Assembly (NCBI RefSeq): GCF_009391885.1 | Contig: NZ_VZII01000009.1 | Location: 186,001 to 250,000, forward strand | Direction: 5' to 3' | DNA from: Pseudomonas sp. MN1F | GTDB lineage: Bacteria > Pseudomonadota > Gammaproteobacteria > Pseudomonadales > Pseudomonadaceae | Length of the DNA: 64,000 nucleotides | Part shown: positions 49,960 to 59,991 of the stretch, in pieces | How positions within the stretch are numbered: the first letter of the stretch is position 1 | How the letters are laid out: every line of letters starts with the position of its first letter | The notes under the pieces: model-generated | Told to the model about the DNA's origin: nothing | What the model saw: only the letters and a program-made list of their open reading frames with translations | Database searches by the model: none | Position numbers and translations under genes: made by a program

Positions 49960-51495
49960 TCAGGCGTCGACCAGGATCGAAGTACCGGTCATTTCTGCCG
50001 GCTTTTCCAGGCCCAGCAGTTTCAACATGGTCGGCGCCACGTCGGCCAGCACACCGCCTTCGCGGACCTGCAGCTTGCGCTTGCCGACATAGATGAACGG
50101 CACCGGCTCGCTGGTGTGCGCAGTGTGCGCCTGGCCGGTGCAGGCGTCTTCCATCTGCTCGACGTTGCCGTGATCGGCGGTGATCAGCGCTTCGCCGTCG
50201 ACCTTCTCCAACGCCTCGACGATACGCCCGACACAGGTATCCAGGGCTTCGACAGCTTTTACTGCCGCCTCGAACACGCCGGTGTGGCCAACCATGTCGC
50301 CGTTGGCGTAGTTGACCACGATCACGTCAAAACGCTGCTGCTCGATGGCCTCGACGATGCGGTCGGTCACTTCAGGCGCGTTCATCTCGGGCTGCAGGTC
50401 GTAGGTGGCGACCTTTGGCGACGGGATCAGGATGCGCTCTTCGCCTTCGAACGGCTCTTCGCGGCCACCGGAGAAGAAGAACGTGACGTGTGCATATTTC
50501 TCGGTTTCGGCGATGCGCAGCTGAGTCTTGCCGTTTTTCGCCAGGTACTCGCCCAGTACGTTGTTCAGGCTGGACGGGGCGTAGGCGGCCGGCGCGGCGA
50601 TTTTTGCCGAGTACTGGGTCAGGCCGATGTAGGCCGCCATTTTCGGCAGGCGTGCACGCGGGAATTCGTTGAAGTCCGGCTCGACGAAGGCACGCGACAG
50701 CTCGCGGGCGCGGTCAGCGCGGAAGTTCATGAAGATCACGGCGTCGCCGTCTTCGACCTTGACCGCCTCGCCAATGCGCGTGGCCTTGACGAATTCGTCG
50801 TTCTCTTCACGGGCGTAGGCCGCTTCCAGGCCTGCCAGCGCGCTGTCGGCGGTGTATTCGGCAACGCTGTCGACGATCAGGTTGTAAGCAGCGCTGACGC
50901 GGTCCCAGCGGTTGTCGCGGTCCATCGCGAAGTAGCGGCCGATCAGGCTGGCGATGCGCCCCTTGCCGAGCTTGGCGAAGGTTGCATCGAGCAGCTCGAT
51001 CGACGATTGGGCGCTGCGTGGCGGGGTGTCACGGCCATCGAGGAAGGCGTGCAGGTAGATTTTTTCGGCACCACGCTGAGCGGCCAGTTCGGCCATGGCG
51101 ATCAGGTGGTCCTGGTGGCTGTGCACGCCGCCGTCGGACAGCAGGCCGAGGATGTGCACGGCCTTGCCGTTGCCCACTGCCTTGTCCACCGCGCCGGTGA
51201 GTACCGGGTTCTGGAAGAATTCACCGTCGCGGATGGCCTTGGTCACCCGGGTGAAGTCCTGGTAGACGACGCGCCCGGCGCCGAGGTTCATGTGGCCGAC
51301 TTCGGAGTTGCCCATCTGCCCGTCCGGCAGGCCGACATCCATCCCTGATCCGGAAATCAGGCCATGCGGCTGGGTGGCGCGCAGGCGGTCATAGACCGGT
51401 GTGTTGGCGGCATAGATGGCGTTGAATTCGGGGCTTTCGCTGTGGCCGAATCCATCCAGGATGATCAGGACCAGGGGTTTGGGCGTACTCGTCAT
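49960..51495 (-). CDS. gpmI: 2,3-bisphosphoglycerate-independent phosphoglycerate mutase
   Basis: 511 residues; interconverts 3- and 2-phosphoglycerate using two manganese ions. The alkaline phosphatase fold motifs are [11 protein letters not shown] at the N-terminus, [16 protein letters not shown] with the phospho-serine near 62, and the HGNVEQMED metal motif near 440. ATG 51495 gives [10 protein letters not shown], the expected start, in preference to a TTG one codon upstream. It is transcribed on its own ahead of envC and ends in a terminator. Confidence 0.97.
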   Translation of the reverse strand: MTSTPKPLVLIILDGFGHSESPEFNAIYAANTPVYDRLRATQPHGLISGSGMDVGLPDGQMGNSEVGHMNLGAGRVVYQDFTRVTKAIRDGEFFQNPVLTGAVDKAVGNGKAVHILGLLSDGGVHSHQDHLIAMAELAAQRGAEKIYLHAFLDGRDTPPRSAQSSIELLDATFAKLGKGRIASLIGRYFAMDRDNRWDRVSAAYNLIVDSVAEYTADSALAGLEAAYAREENDEFVKATRIGEAVKVEDGDAVIFMNFRADRARELSRAFVEPDFNEFPRARLPKMAAYIGLTQYSAKIAAPAAYAPSSLNNVLGEYLAKNGKTQLRIAETEKYAHVTFFFSGGREEPFEGEERILIPSPKVATYDLQPEMNAPEVTDRIVEAIEQQRFDVIVVNYANGDMVGHTGVFEAAVKAVEALDTCVGRIVEALEKVDGEALITADHGNVEQMEDACTGQAHTAHTSEPVPFIYVGKRKLQVREGGVLADVAPTMLKLLGLEKPAEMTGTSILVDA

Positions 51496-51639
51496 CAATC
51501 AAACTCACGGTTGTTCAAAGATGATAAAGACACGCATTTTAGGGCAAATGCGCCATCAACGGCGAATAATCGTCCTGTCGCCCGACCGGCGCAGGCCACC
51601 GGTAACATGAAGCTACCTTTACCGCCAACCCTTCGGGCT

Positions 51640-51667
51640 TTGGTGGCACTGGGGGGCTGTGTATACT
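51640..51667 (+). promoter_or_regulatory. Putative sigma-70 promoter of the rhodanese operon
   Basis: TTGGTG (51640-51645) and TATACT (51662-51667) are separated by 16 bp. They lie about 35 bases before the rhodanese start. The spacing is good and both hexamers are near consensus. Confidence 0.5.
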
Positions 51668-51700
51668 GGCCGGCATTTTCAATCGCCTGGAACACCGCTG

Positions 51701-52114
51701 ATGGTTGCTCACCTGATTCAATTCGCGACAGATCACTACATCCTGGTGGCGATCTTCGTGGTTCTGCTGGTTGCACTGCTCGTCAATGAACTGCGCCGTG
51801 GCGGCCAGAGCCTGAGCAACGGCCAGCTGACCGCGCTGGTCAATGCCGACAAGGCGCTGGTCATCGACATTCGCCCGTCCAAGGAATATTCCGCCGGCCA
51901 CATCGTCGGTGCGCTGAACATCCCGCAGGACAAGATCGCCAACCGCATGACCGAGCTCGAGAAGCACAAAGAGAAGACGCTGATCGTCGTCGATGCGATG
52001 GGCCAGCAGTCTGGCGCGGTCTGCGGCGAGCTGCTCAAGGCTGGTTACACTGCCGCCAAACTGAGCGGTGGCGTTTCCAGCTGGAAAGCCGATAACCTGC
52101 CCCTGGTGAAGTGA
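51701..52114 (+). CDS. Membrane-anchored rhodanese-like protein
   Basis: 137 residues with one membrane helix near the N-terminus (about 12-30, YILVAIFVVLLVALLV) and a rhodanese domain (about 40-137: ALVIDIRPSKEYSAGHI and GVSSW). The active-site loop reads VVDAMGQQSG, with no cysteine at the normal sulfur-carrying position, so sulfurtransferase activity is unlikely. It resembles YibN, which sits upstream of grxC and secB in the same order. ATG 51701. grxC starts two bases after the stop. Confidence 0.88.
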   Translation: MVAHLIQFATDHYILVAIFVVLLVALLVNELRRGGQSLSNGQLTALVNADKALVIDIRPSKEYSAGHIVGALNIPQDKIANRMTELEKHKEKTLIVVDAMGQQSGAVCGELLKAGYTAAKLSGGVSSWKADNLPLVK

Positions 52115-52115
52115 T

Positions 52116-52370
52116 ATGAAGCCCGTCATCGTCTATTCCAGCGACTACTGCCCTTACTGCATGCGCGCCAAGTACCTGCTCGAGAGCAAAGGCGTGGCCT
52201 TCGAGGAAATCAAGGTCGACGGCAAGCCGCAGCTCCGCGCCGAGATGAGCCAGAAGGCCGGCCGTACTTCGGTGCCGCAGATCTGGATCGGCAGCACCCA
52301 CGTCGGTGGATGCGATGACCTCTATGCCCTGGAGCGCGCCGGCAAGCTCGACGCGCTGCTGGCAGCCTGA
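52116..52370 (+). CDS. grxC: Glutaredoxin 3
   Basis: 84 residues. Active site CPYC at 12-15, cis-proline in TSVPQIWI and the GG loop in HVGGCDDL are all present. Glutathione-dependent disulfide reductase in the cytoplasm. It overlaps no neighbour but begins two bases after the rhodanese stop and is 40 bases before secB, so the three are probably one operon. Confidence 0.97.
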   Translation: MKPVIVYSSDYCPYCMRAKYLLESKGVAFEEIKVDGKPQLRAEMSQKAGRTSVPQIWIGSTHVGGCDDLYALERAGKLDALLAA

Positions 52371-52410
52371 TTTGCACTGCATTCAAAAACATTAGGATTA
52401 AGGATCTGCC

Positions 52411-52896
52411 ATGACTGACCAACAGACCAACGGCGCTGCTGCAGAAGACAACAGCCCTCAGTTCTCCATGCAGCGCATCTACGTGCGTGACCTGTCGTTC
52501 GAAGCCCCGAAAAGCCCGCAGATCTTCCGTCAGACCTGGGAGCCGAGCGTTGCCCTGGACCTGAACACCAAGCAGAAGGCCCTGGAAGGTGACTTCCACG
52601 AAGTGGTGCTGACCCTGTCGGTGACCGTCAAGAACGGTGACGAAGTGGCCTTCATCGCTGAAGTTCAGCAGGCTGGCATCTTCCTGATCAAGAACCTCGA
52701 CGCTTCGTCGATGAGCCACACGCTCGGCGCGTTCTGCCCGAACATCCTGTTCCCGTACGCCCGTGAGACCCTGGACAGCCTGGTGACCCGCGGTTCGTTC
52801 CCGGCCCTGATGCTGTCGCCGGTCAACTTCGACGCCCTGTACGCGCAAGAGCTGCAGCGCATGCAGGAAGCTGGCGAAACGCCGACCGTGCAGTAA
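52411..52896 (+). CDS. secB: Protein export chaperone SecB
   Basis: 161 residues; tetrameric chaperone that keeps preproteins unfolded for SecA. Conserved blocks are [39 protein letters not shown] and [22 protein letters not shown] 52411 is preceded by AAGGA. The LPMO, protease and T2SS secretin of this window all have Sec signals and could use it. A strong bidirectional terminator follows. Confidence 0.97.
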   Translation: MTDQQTNGAAAEDNSPQFSMQRIYVRDLSFEAPKSPQIFRQTWEPSVALDLNTKQKALEGDFHEVVLTLSVTVKNGDEVAFIAEVQQAGIFLIKNLDASSMSHTLGAFCPNILFPYARETLDSLVTRGSFPALMLSPVNFDALYAQELQRMQEAGETPTVQ

Positions 52897-52909
52897 TTCT
52901 GCCGGTATC

Positions 52910-52938
52910 AAAAAAGCGCCTCTCGGGGCGCTTTTTTG
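52910..52938. terminator. Bidirectional terminator between secB and trmL
   Basis: AAAAAAGCGCC (52910-52920) pairs with GGCGCTTTTTT (52927-52937), six-base loop. Serves convergent secB and trmL. Confidence 0.93.
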
Positions 52939-52958
52939 TTGCCTGTGCCGGCTACGGA

Positions 52959-53420
52959 TCAGCTCCCGGCAAACCCATTCTGCCGCCAGGCTTCATAGAC
53001 GGTAACCGCCACGGTATTGGACAGGTTAAGGCTCCTGCACCCCGGCCGCATCGGCAGGCGCAGGCGTTGCTCGGCCGGCAGGCTGTCCAGCACCTCGGCC
53101 GGCAGGCCTCGGCTCTCAGGCCCGAACAGGAATGCATCACCGGGCTGATAAGCCACTTCATGGAACGGATGCGAGCCCTTGGTGGTAAAGGCGAACAGCC
53201 GCGGATTGCCCAGGCTTTCCAGGCATCCGGCCAGGCTTTCGTGGCGCTTGAGCGTGGCATACTCGTGGTAATCCAGCCCGGCCCGGCGCAGGCGCTTGTC
53301 GTCCAGTTCGAAGCTGATCGGCTCGATCAGGTGCAGGGCGCAACCGCTGTTGGCGCAGAGGCGGATGATGTTGCCGGTATTCGGCGGAATTTCTGGTTGA
53401 AAAAGGATGACGTGAAACAT
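52959..53420 (-). CDS. trmL: tRNA (cytidine/uridine-2'-O-)-methyltransferase TrmL
   Basis: 153 residues of the SPOUT family; methylates the wobble base of tRNA-Leu. The N-terminal MFHVILFQPEIPPNTGN and the trefoil-knot C-terminus (LFGPESRGLP, LNLSNTVAVTVYEAW) are family hallmarks. ATG 53420 is the normal start, with GGAG about eight bases upstream; the open frame extends to 53687 but into an unrelated gene on the other strand. The start codon overlaps the start codon of the divergent membrane protein gene (53419). Confidence 0.96.
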   Translation of the reverse strand: MFHVILFQPEIPPNTGNIIRLCANSGCALHLIEPISFELDDKRLRRAGLDYHEYATLKRHESLAGCLESLGNPRLFAFTTKGSHPFHEVAYQPGDAFLFGPESRGLPAEVLDSLPAEQRLRLPMRPGCRSLNLSNTVAVTVYEAWRQNGFAGS

Positions 53421-53856
53421 GCACGGCTCCAAACGTGAAGATGACGAGCATTCTACCCCTGAACCCGACCTGCGTTCGAAGGCCTGGCCACGCATGCTGC
53501 TTTCCCTGGCGCTGTTCGGCGTATTGGTGGGCCTGATGATTGGCCGTTTGACTGCCCCTGACGAGCATGTGCTGGAGCAGGTCGAAGTGGTACAGGATGG
53601 CCTGGACCTGTGGTTCAACGAAGAACCCAAGCTGCATGGCGAAAACGTCGAGGGTACCGTGGCGCTGCTGTTCGAGGCCGAGGGCAAGGCGCAGCGTGGT
53701 CAGTTGGACTTGCAGGGCAAACCGGTTGGCTGGCGATTGCAGAAGAGCGACAAGGGGCTGTTGCTGACGGTGATTGCCGCGCGTCCCCTGCACGGCGAAT
53801 GGGCCGGTGCAGAGGACGCTGGACGTTGGCGGGTGCAGGTGAAACTGCACGAATAA
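53419..53856 (+). CDS. Small membrane-anchored protein of unknown function
   Basis: 145 residues; a charged N-terminal tail, one membrane helix (about 26-43, MLLSLALFGVLVGLMIGRL) and a small periplasmic beta domain of about 90 residues (VVQDGLDLWFNEEP, GTVALLFEAEGKA, VQVKLHE). I do not recognise a family. ATG 53419 overlaps the opposite-strand trmL start by two bases; a weak AAGGA is 11 bases upstream. The final codons are part of the first unit of the tandem repeat that follows. Confidence 0.7.
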   Translation: MHGSKREDDEHSTPEPDLRSKAWPRMLLSLALFGVLVGLMIGRLTAPDEHVLEQVEVVQDGLDLWFNEEPKLHGENVEGTVALLFEAEGKAQRGQLDLQGKPVGWRLQKSDKGLLLTVIAARPLHGEWAGAEDAGRWRVQVKLHE

Positions 53857-54029
53857 AAGAGGGGATATCTCGGCCTGCCTGTACCAAGGTCCCCAAAAGG
53901 GCTTACAGCGAATTAAAGGGGGGATGGCCCGGCCTGCCTGTACCGAGGTCCCCGAAAGCGGCGTTATTGCGAATAAAAGAGGGGTCACCCGGCCTGCCTG
54001 TACCAGGGCCCCCGAAACTGGATATGTAT
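53850..54029. repeat. Three tandem repeats of about 60 bp
   Basis: Units begin at CGAATAAAAGAGGGG (53850), CGAATTAAAGGGGGG (about 53910) and CGAATAAAAGAGGGG (53970), each followed by a core CGGCCTGCCTGTACC and then GGTCCCC or GGGCCCC. The core starts at 53871, 53930 and 53990, a 59-60 bp period. Copies are imperfect. The first unit includes the TAA stop of the upstream gene. Confidence 0.88.
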
Positions 54030-54168
54030 TAGCTATTGCAGGGGGCGTGCCAGTTTTGAAAAACCCGGAAACAGGGAGTTTCAGGGCGATTTGGCCGAGT
54101 TTTGAGGGGTTTTGTGCCTTCGTGAGGTGCATCGGGCACAGCATCGGTGCACCGGAGGGTAGAAATGG
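54030..54168 (+). other. Intergenic stretch between tandem repeats and the ntrC terminator
   Basis: No gene or strong hairpin seen. A possible small dyad GGTGCA (54126-54131) / TGCACC (54148-54153) is present, of uncertain meaning. Confidence 0.35.
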
Positions 54169-54192
54169 CTGGGGCCGCAAAAGCGGCCCCAG
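54169..54192 (-). terminator. Terminator after ntrC
   Basis: CTGGGGCCGC (54169-54178) / GCGGCCCCAG (54183-54192), four-base loop, 20 bases beyond the ntrC stop. The T run on the minus side is weak. Confidence 0.7.
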
Positions 54193-54214
54193 GGGTTTAA
54201 CGAGTTGACGAGGA

Positions 54215-55647
<1,433 letters not shown>

Positions 55648-55651
<4 letters not shown>

Positions 55652-56733
55652 GAGGCGGTGGCTCCTTGTTCCAAGGGCAGGAAGATCGAGAAGGCGGTGT
55701 GCCCTGCGTGGCTTTCACACTCGATCAGGCCCTGGTGCTGGCTGATGATGTTCTGGGTAATGGCCAGGCCGAGCCCGGTACCGTCCGGGCGCCCACTGAC
55801 CATGGGATAGAAAAGGGTGTCCTGCAGTTCCGCAGGGATGCCCGGGCCGTTGTCGATGATCTCGATACGCGCCGCCAGGCGATGGCGCACGTGGCCAATG
55901 GTGAACTGACGCACGGCGCGGCTGCGCAGAGTGATGCGGCCCAGGCGCAGCTCGTTCTGCGAGCTGATCGCCTGCATCGCATTGCGCACGATGTTCAGTA
56001 CGGCCTGGATCATCTGCTCGCGGTCGATCAACACGTCCGGCAAGCTCGGGTCGTAGTCGCGCACCATAGTGATGCAACCCTGGCTTTCGGCCTCGACCAG
56101 GCTGCAGACCCGCTCCAGGACTTCGTGGATGTTGGTCATGGCCAGCGACGGCAACTTGTTCGAGCCGAGCATGCGGTCGACCAGGTTGCGCAGGCGGTCG
56201 GCCTCTTCGATGATCACGTTGGTGTAGTCGCGCAGGCCCTCTTCGGGCAGTTCGCGGGCCAGCAGCTGTGCTGCGCCTCGGATACCGCCGAGCGGGTTCT
56301 TGATCTCGTGGGCCAGGCCGCGCACCAGCATCTTGGTGGTTTCCTGCTTGCTCAGCTGAGCCTCTTCCTTGGTGATGCGCAGCAGGCGATCACGCGGGTG
56401 GACTTCCAGCAGCAGCAAGGTATTGCCCTGGTGCAGGATCGGTGTCACCGCGTAGTCGACGGTGATGGCCTGCCCGGTCAGCGAGGTCAGTTGCGCTTCG
56501 CGCTTGGTGAACGGGTGCGCCTGTTCCACGGCCTGGCGCAGCGAATTGAGCGCCTCGGTCGATTCGGTGAACAGTTCACTGATGAACTGCCCGTGGCTGC
56601 GCTGGCCACTGACCGCCAGGAGCATTTCCGCAGCCGGGTTCATGTACTCCAGGCGCAGCTCGCTGTTGAGCAAGAGCGTGGCGGTGGTCAGGTTGTCCAG
56701 AAGCAGACGGTGCTGTGCATCGCTGATGGTCAT
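55648..56733 (-). CDS. ntrB: Nitrogen regulation sensor kinase NtrB
   Basis: 361 residues; cytoplasmic, no membrane helices, N-terminal PAS domain (about 10-110), phospho-His in GLAHEIKNPLGGIRGAAQLL (about 139) and a catalytic ATPase domain with N, G1 and G2 boxes (VLNIVRNAMQA, IEIIDNGPGIP, GTGLGLAI). Phosphorylates NtrC when nitrogen is limiting; PII controls it. Overlaps ntrC. In this genome it is separated from glnA by two lipoprotein genes. Confidence 0.97.
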
Positions 56734-56999
56734 AAGGGCGTCGTTGACCTCTTTTGGCGCTTGTCAGGCAGGGCACGGCCATGGCCGGGCAGGCGGTGGA
56801 TCCGCGGATGCCAGTCTCTGCACAGGAAAATGCAAGAAACAAACCAAGGCTCCGAAAAGAAGCGGAATTGCCTGATAAAGACCTGGAATTGCGCTTATTC
56901 GGAACAGATTGCCCTGATTTATCGTTCCACGTGACCTGTTTTGGGTTACAGATTGAAGCCCTTGGCGTGCTTATGCACCAATATAGAGCATTGCTGAGG
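56734..56999 (-). other. Intergenic region upstream of ntrB
   Basis: 266 bases without a gene, between the ntrB start and the chorismate mutase stop. It contains TGCACCAATATAGAGCA (56974-56990), which keeps one half of the NtrC dyad TGCACC. No sigma-54 or clear sigma-70 hexamers were found with confidence. It must contain an ntrBC promoter if the lipoprotein genes have separated them from glnA. Confidence 0.35.
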
Positions 57000-57536
57000 T
57001 CAGCGTTCTACGCACAATTGTGCTGTTGCGCGGACCAGAGCCATGTGTCGGAGCGGCTCGCTGGTGTGCCCGGCCAGGGCGTCTGTCAGTTGGCGAGGGC
57101 AGTCGTTCAGTGGCTTGCGGTCCAAGTTGCCCAGTTCGAACAGCAATGTCGCCTGCAGCATGTCCAGGCGCGGGCGCAGTTCATCGGCGAGGTTCCGAGC
57201 TTGCTGTGGGGGCCGCTTCCCCAGTGCAGTCCAGCGGTCGATCAGGCCGTACTGGACCATCTTGTAGGCTTCGATCTGGTCGGCGAAAAAGGCCGCTGCC
57301 CGTTCGGGAGACAAGTCGTAGTCATGCGCTGCAGCTTGAACCTGCTGCAGAACCTCTTGTTCTCGCATCGGGGCCTCGACGGGTACGCCATTGTCCCATT
57401 TGTGCACGGCTACTGCGTAGGCCAGGTCCAGGCGCTGCCCGATTGCCGCGAGCAAAGGCTTGAGTTCAGGTTGTGAGGGGGAGCTGCAGCCGAGAAGCGT
57501 AATGACGAAGCACAGCACGAAGGGCAGGGGGCGCAT
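57000..57536 (-). CDS. Exported chorismate mutase (AroQ-gamma type, lipoprotein)
   Basis: 178 residues. A lipoprotein signal with lipobox LLGC and lipidation Cys17 precedes an all-helical AroQ-gamma domain: ELKPLLAAIGQRLDLAYAVAVHKW, split by residues, and FFADQIEAYKMVQYGLIDRW near 85-105, which carries the family pattern FF-x-x-Q-I-x-A-x-K. Converts chorismate to prephenate outside the cytoplasm, a role that is still unclear in Gram-negatives. ATG 57536 is used because the open frame upstream reads through the glnA duplicate. Not part of the usual ntrB-glnA layout. Confidence 0.85.
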   Translation of the reverse strand: MRPLPFVLCFVITLLGCSSPSQPELKPLLAAIGQRLDLAYAVAVHKWDNGVPVEAPMREQEVLQQVQAAAHDYDLSPERAAAFFADQIEAYKMVQYGLIDRWTALGKRPPQQARNLADELRPRLDMLQATLLFELGNLDRKPLNDCPRQLTDALAGHTSEPLRHMALVRATAQLCVER

Positions 57537-57623
57537 GGCAATCTCCTTATTGTCAGAGACTTGATTGTGCGCAGTCAGGAGAGTCTTGCTTGTAGGAAGC
57601 ATCTGAAAGCGATTGGCGTAAAA

Positions 57624-57709
57624 CAGCTGTAGTACAGCTCGTATTCCAGCGGGTGCACGAAGGCGCGGACCTTGATTTCTTCTTCGCTCTTCAGCTCGAT
57701 GAAGGCATC
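57624..57709 (-). pseudogene. glnA: Duplicate of the glnA 3' end (86 bp)
   Basis: These 86 bases match 58326-58411, the last 28 codons of glnA without its stop, with one difference (C at 57664 against T at 58366); the offset is constant at 702 bp. It is too short to encode anything and sits between the chorismate mutase and cupin genes. It is a scar of duplication or insertion next to glnA. Confidence 0.95.
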
Positions 57710-57729
57710 CTCGACGGCCCAGTTTCATG

Positions 57730-58173
57730 TCACTGGACTACGCTTCCCGTTGGGCACTCACTGGCGGGGGTGGCGGGAGCAATGCCTGCTGCGCCCGCGT
57801 AGAACACCAGCAGTTCGGCGGGTTGCTCAGAGGTATGACCGCGGTGGACGCGATTGACGATTTCCGCCAGCGATTCACCCGCACGTACTCGGGTGCGCTT
57901 GCCGTCGAGGGTTTCTACTTCGATTTCGCCTTTGACCAGGTAACCCATGTTCGGCGCCAGGTGGCAGTGCCACTCGAGTGAGGTGGCGGCTGGGATCTGA
58001 ATCCTCAGCAGCGACAGTTCAGGTTGGCCTTCGGGATAGCGCATGTAGGGCGTGCCGTCCCAACCATTGGAGGCACGGAGCAAGACGTTGGATGTGAGCG
58101 TTGCCGGTTCGGCATCGAGGTTGGCGCAGCCGCTGATCAGCAGCGCAGAGGTCAGTATTGCGAGGATGCGCAT
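57730..58173 (-). CDS. Cupin-fold lipoprotein
   Basis: 147 residues. Lipobox ISGC with Cys16. A single cupin domain (about 40-130) shows the metal motif pair: WHCHLAPNMGYLVKGEIEVE near 68-87 and the second motif VRAGESLAEIVNRVHRGH about 97-115, with His and Glu ligands. Function unknown; the context with an exported chorismate mutase suggests a periplasmic small-molecule enzyme or binding protein. Flanked by the two copies of the glnA 3' sequence, so it lies on an inserted segment. ATG 58173. Confidence 0.75.
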   Translation of the reverse strand: MRILAILTSALLISGCANLDAEPATLTSNVLLRASNGWDGTPYMRYPEGQPELSLLRIQIPAATSLEWHCHLAPNMGYLVKGEIEVETLDGKRTRVRAGESLAEIVNRVHRGHTSEQPAELLVFYAGAAGIAPATPASECPTGSVVQ

Positions 58174-58260
58174 GAAAAGAGCCCCAGTGGATGAATGAAT
58201 CGTCCACCCTGCGCAATGGTGATGAGTGAGTCTGTCAGCTGGATCTGTATTGCTTGTACG

Positions 58261-58290
58261 AAAAAGGGCCTCCCGAAGGAGGCCCTTTTG
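58261..58290 (-). terminator. Terminator after glnA
   Basis: AAAAGGGCCTCC (58262-58273) pairs with GGAGGCCCTTTT (58278-58289), four-base loop. It lies about 35 bases beyond the glnA stop. Confidence 0.93.
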
Positions 58291-58321
58291 ATCAGGTCAT
58301 CGGCGCAAGGCGCCAATCAGA

Positions 58322-59728
58322 TCAGCAGCTGTAGTACAGCTCGTATTCCAGCGGGTGCACGAAGGTGCGGACCTTGATTTCTTCTTCGCTCTTCAGCTCG
58401 ATGAAGGCATCGATGAAGTCGTCGGAGAACACGCCGCCCTTGGTCAGGAACGCACGGCCTTTATCCAGCTCTTCCAGAGCTTCTTTCAGGCTGCCGCAAA
58501 CCTGCGGGATGTCCTTGGCTTCTTCTGGCGGCAGGTCGTACAGGTTCTTGTCGGCAGCATCGCCTGGGTGGATCTTGTTCTGGATGCCGTCCAGGCCAGC
58601 CATCAGCAGGGCTGCGAAGGCCAGGTATGGGTTGGCCGATGGGTCCGGGAAGCGTGCTTCGATACGGCGGGCTTTCGGGCTGCCGACGTAAGGAATACGG
58701 ATCGAGGCGGAACGGTTGCGAGCCGAGTAGGCCAGCATTACCGGCGCTTCGAAGCCTGGGACCAGACGCTTGTACGAGTTGGTCGACGGGTTGGTGAAGC
58801 CGTTCAGGGCCTTACCGTGCTTGATGATACCGCCGATGAAGTACAGGGCGGTGTCGGACAGGCCGGCATAGCCTTCACCGGAGAAGGTGTTCTTGCCGTC
58901 TTTCCAGATCGACATGTGCACGTGCATGCCCGAGCCGTTGTCGCCGTACAGTGGCTTCGGCATGAAGGTGGCGGTACGGCCGTAAGCGTCGGCAACGTTG
59001 TGCACGACGTATTTCAGGGCTTGTACTTCGTCAGCCTTCTTCACCAGGGTGTTGAACTTGACGCCGATTTCGTTCTGGCCGGCAGTCGCCACTTCGTGGT
59101 GGTGAACTTCAACGGTCTGGCCCATTTCTTCCAGAGCGTTGCACATGGCGGTACGGATTTCGTGGTCGTGGTCGAACGGCGGAACCGGGAAGTAGCCGCC
59201 TTTCACGCCTGGACGGTGGCCTTTGTTGCCGCCTTCCACGTCTGCGTCGGACATCCACGAGCCTTGCTCGGAGAAGATCTTGAACATCGAGCCGGAGATG
59301 TCCGACTTGAACTTCACTTCGTCGAAGATGAAGAACTCTGGCTCTGGGCCAGCGAAGACGGTGTCACCGATGCCGGTGCTCTTCAGGTACTCTTCGGCGC
59401 GCTTGGCGATCGCACGTGGGTCGCGATCATAGCCCTGCATGCTCGATGGGTCGACGATGTCGCAGGTGATGATCAGGGTCGGTTCTTCGGTGAACGGGTC
59501 CAGAACGGCGGTCTCGTCGACCGGCATCAGGATCATGTCGGAAGCTTCGATGCCTTTCCAGCCAGCGATGGAGGAGCCGTCGAACATCTTGCCGACTTCG
59601 AAGAAGTCTTCGTCCAGGCCATCACGCGCCGGCATGGTCACGTGATGCTGTACGCCCTTGGTGTCCGTGAAACGCAGATCAATCCACTTGACGTCATGAT
59701 CTTTGATGAGTTGAACCGACTTCGACAT
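58322..59728 (-). CDS. glnA: Glutamine synthetase type I
   Basis: 468 residues, dodecameric GSI-beta. Makes glutamine from glutamate and ammonia. Motifs include FDGSSIAGW (near 53), the metal and glutamate loop in [38 protein letters not shown], and the adenylylation loop [14 protein letters not shown] with Tyr near 397. GGAGG precedes ATG 59728. Transcription should start at the sigma-54 promoter seen upstream and be activated by NtrC, whose gene lies about 3 kb downstream. The 3' end is duplicated at 57624-57709. Confidence 0.98.
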   Translation of the reverse strand: MSKSVQLIKDHDVKWIDLRFTDTKGVQHHVTMPARDGLDEDFFEVGKMFDGSSIAGWKGIEASDMILMPVDETAVLDPFTEEPTLIITCDIVDPSSMQGYDRDPRAIAKRAEEYLKSTGIGDTVFAGPEPEFFIFDEVKFKSDISGSMFKIFSEQGSWMSDADVEGGNKGHRPGVKGGYFPVPPFDHDHEIRTAMCNALEEMGQTVEVHHHEVATAGQNEIGVKFNTLVKKADEVQALKYVVHNVADAYGRTATFMPKPLYGDNGSGMHVHMSIWKDGKNTFSGEGYAGLSDTALYFIGGIIKHGKALNGFTNPSTNSYKRLVPGFEAPVMLAYSARNRSASIRIPYVGSPKARRIEARFPDPSANPYLAFAALLMAGLDGIQNKIHPGDAADKNLYDLPPEEAKDIPQVCGSLKEALEELDKGRAFLTKGGVFSDDFIDAFIELKSEEEIKVRTFVHPLEYELYYSC

Positions 59729-59827
59729 GTTGTCCTCCGGAGGGTCTAGAGCGCGGTGGGCCGCTGCTCTGGAAAAAGGGTGTTGCCGGGCGCGGATAGT
59801 CGGCCAAGCGTACCTGCCTCACAAGGG

Positions 59828-59843
59828 AGCAAATTGCATGCCA
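59828..59843 (-). promoter_or_regulatory. Sigma-54 promoter of glnA
   Basis: On the minus strand TGGCATGCAATTTGCT matches the -24/-12 consensus TGGCAC-N5-TTGCW with one mismatch. It is about 100 bases upstream of the glnA start codon, and NtrC is the expected activator. Confidence 0.85.
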
Positions 59844-59948
59844 GTGCCCGAAAATGGCGAGGGCGGGATAAAAAGGGGCGTTTGCGGGCATTTGCCGGGC
59901 TGACGGCGGGTAAAAGTGCACCCTTAGGAGGCAGAAATCCAGTGTAGA

Positions 59949-59964
59949 GCACCAAATGAGTGCA
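59949..59964. promoter_or_regulatory. NtrC-type binding dyad upstream of glnA
   Basis: GCACCAAATGAGTGCA has the GCAC-N7-GTGC spacing of NtrC sites (consensus TGCACC-N5-GGTGCA), though the inner G/C is lost on one side. It lies about 115 bases upstream of the sigma-54 promoter, a normal enhancer distance. A weaker GTGCACC is near 59920. Confidence 0.6.
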
Positions 59965-59991
59965 TGGCATGAAAGGTGTGCTTGTTTTGAG

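Noticed and set aside
53871..54005. CRISPR array
   Set aside because: Three imperfect units of 60 bp with no unique spacers and no cas genes; it is a simple tandem duplication.
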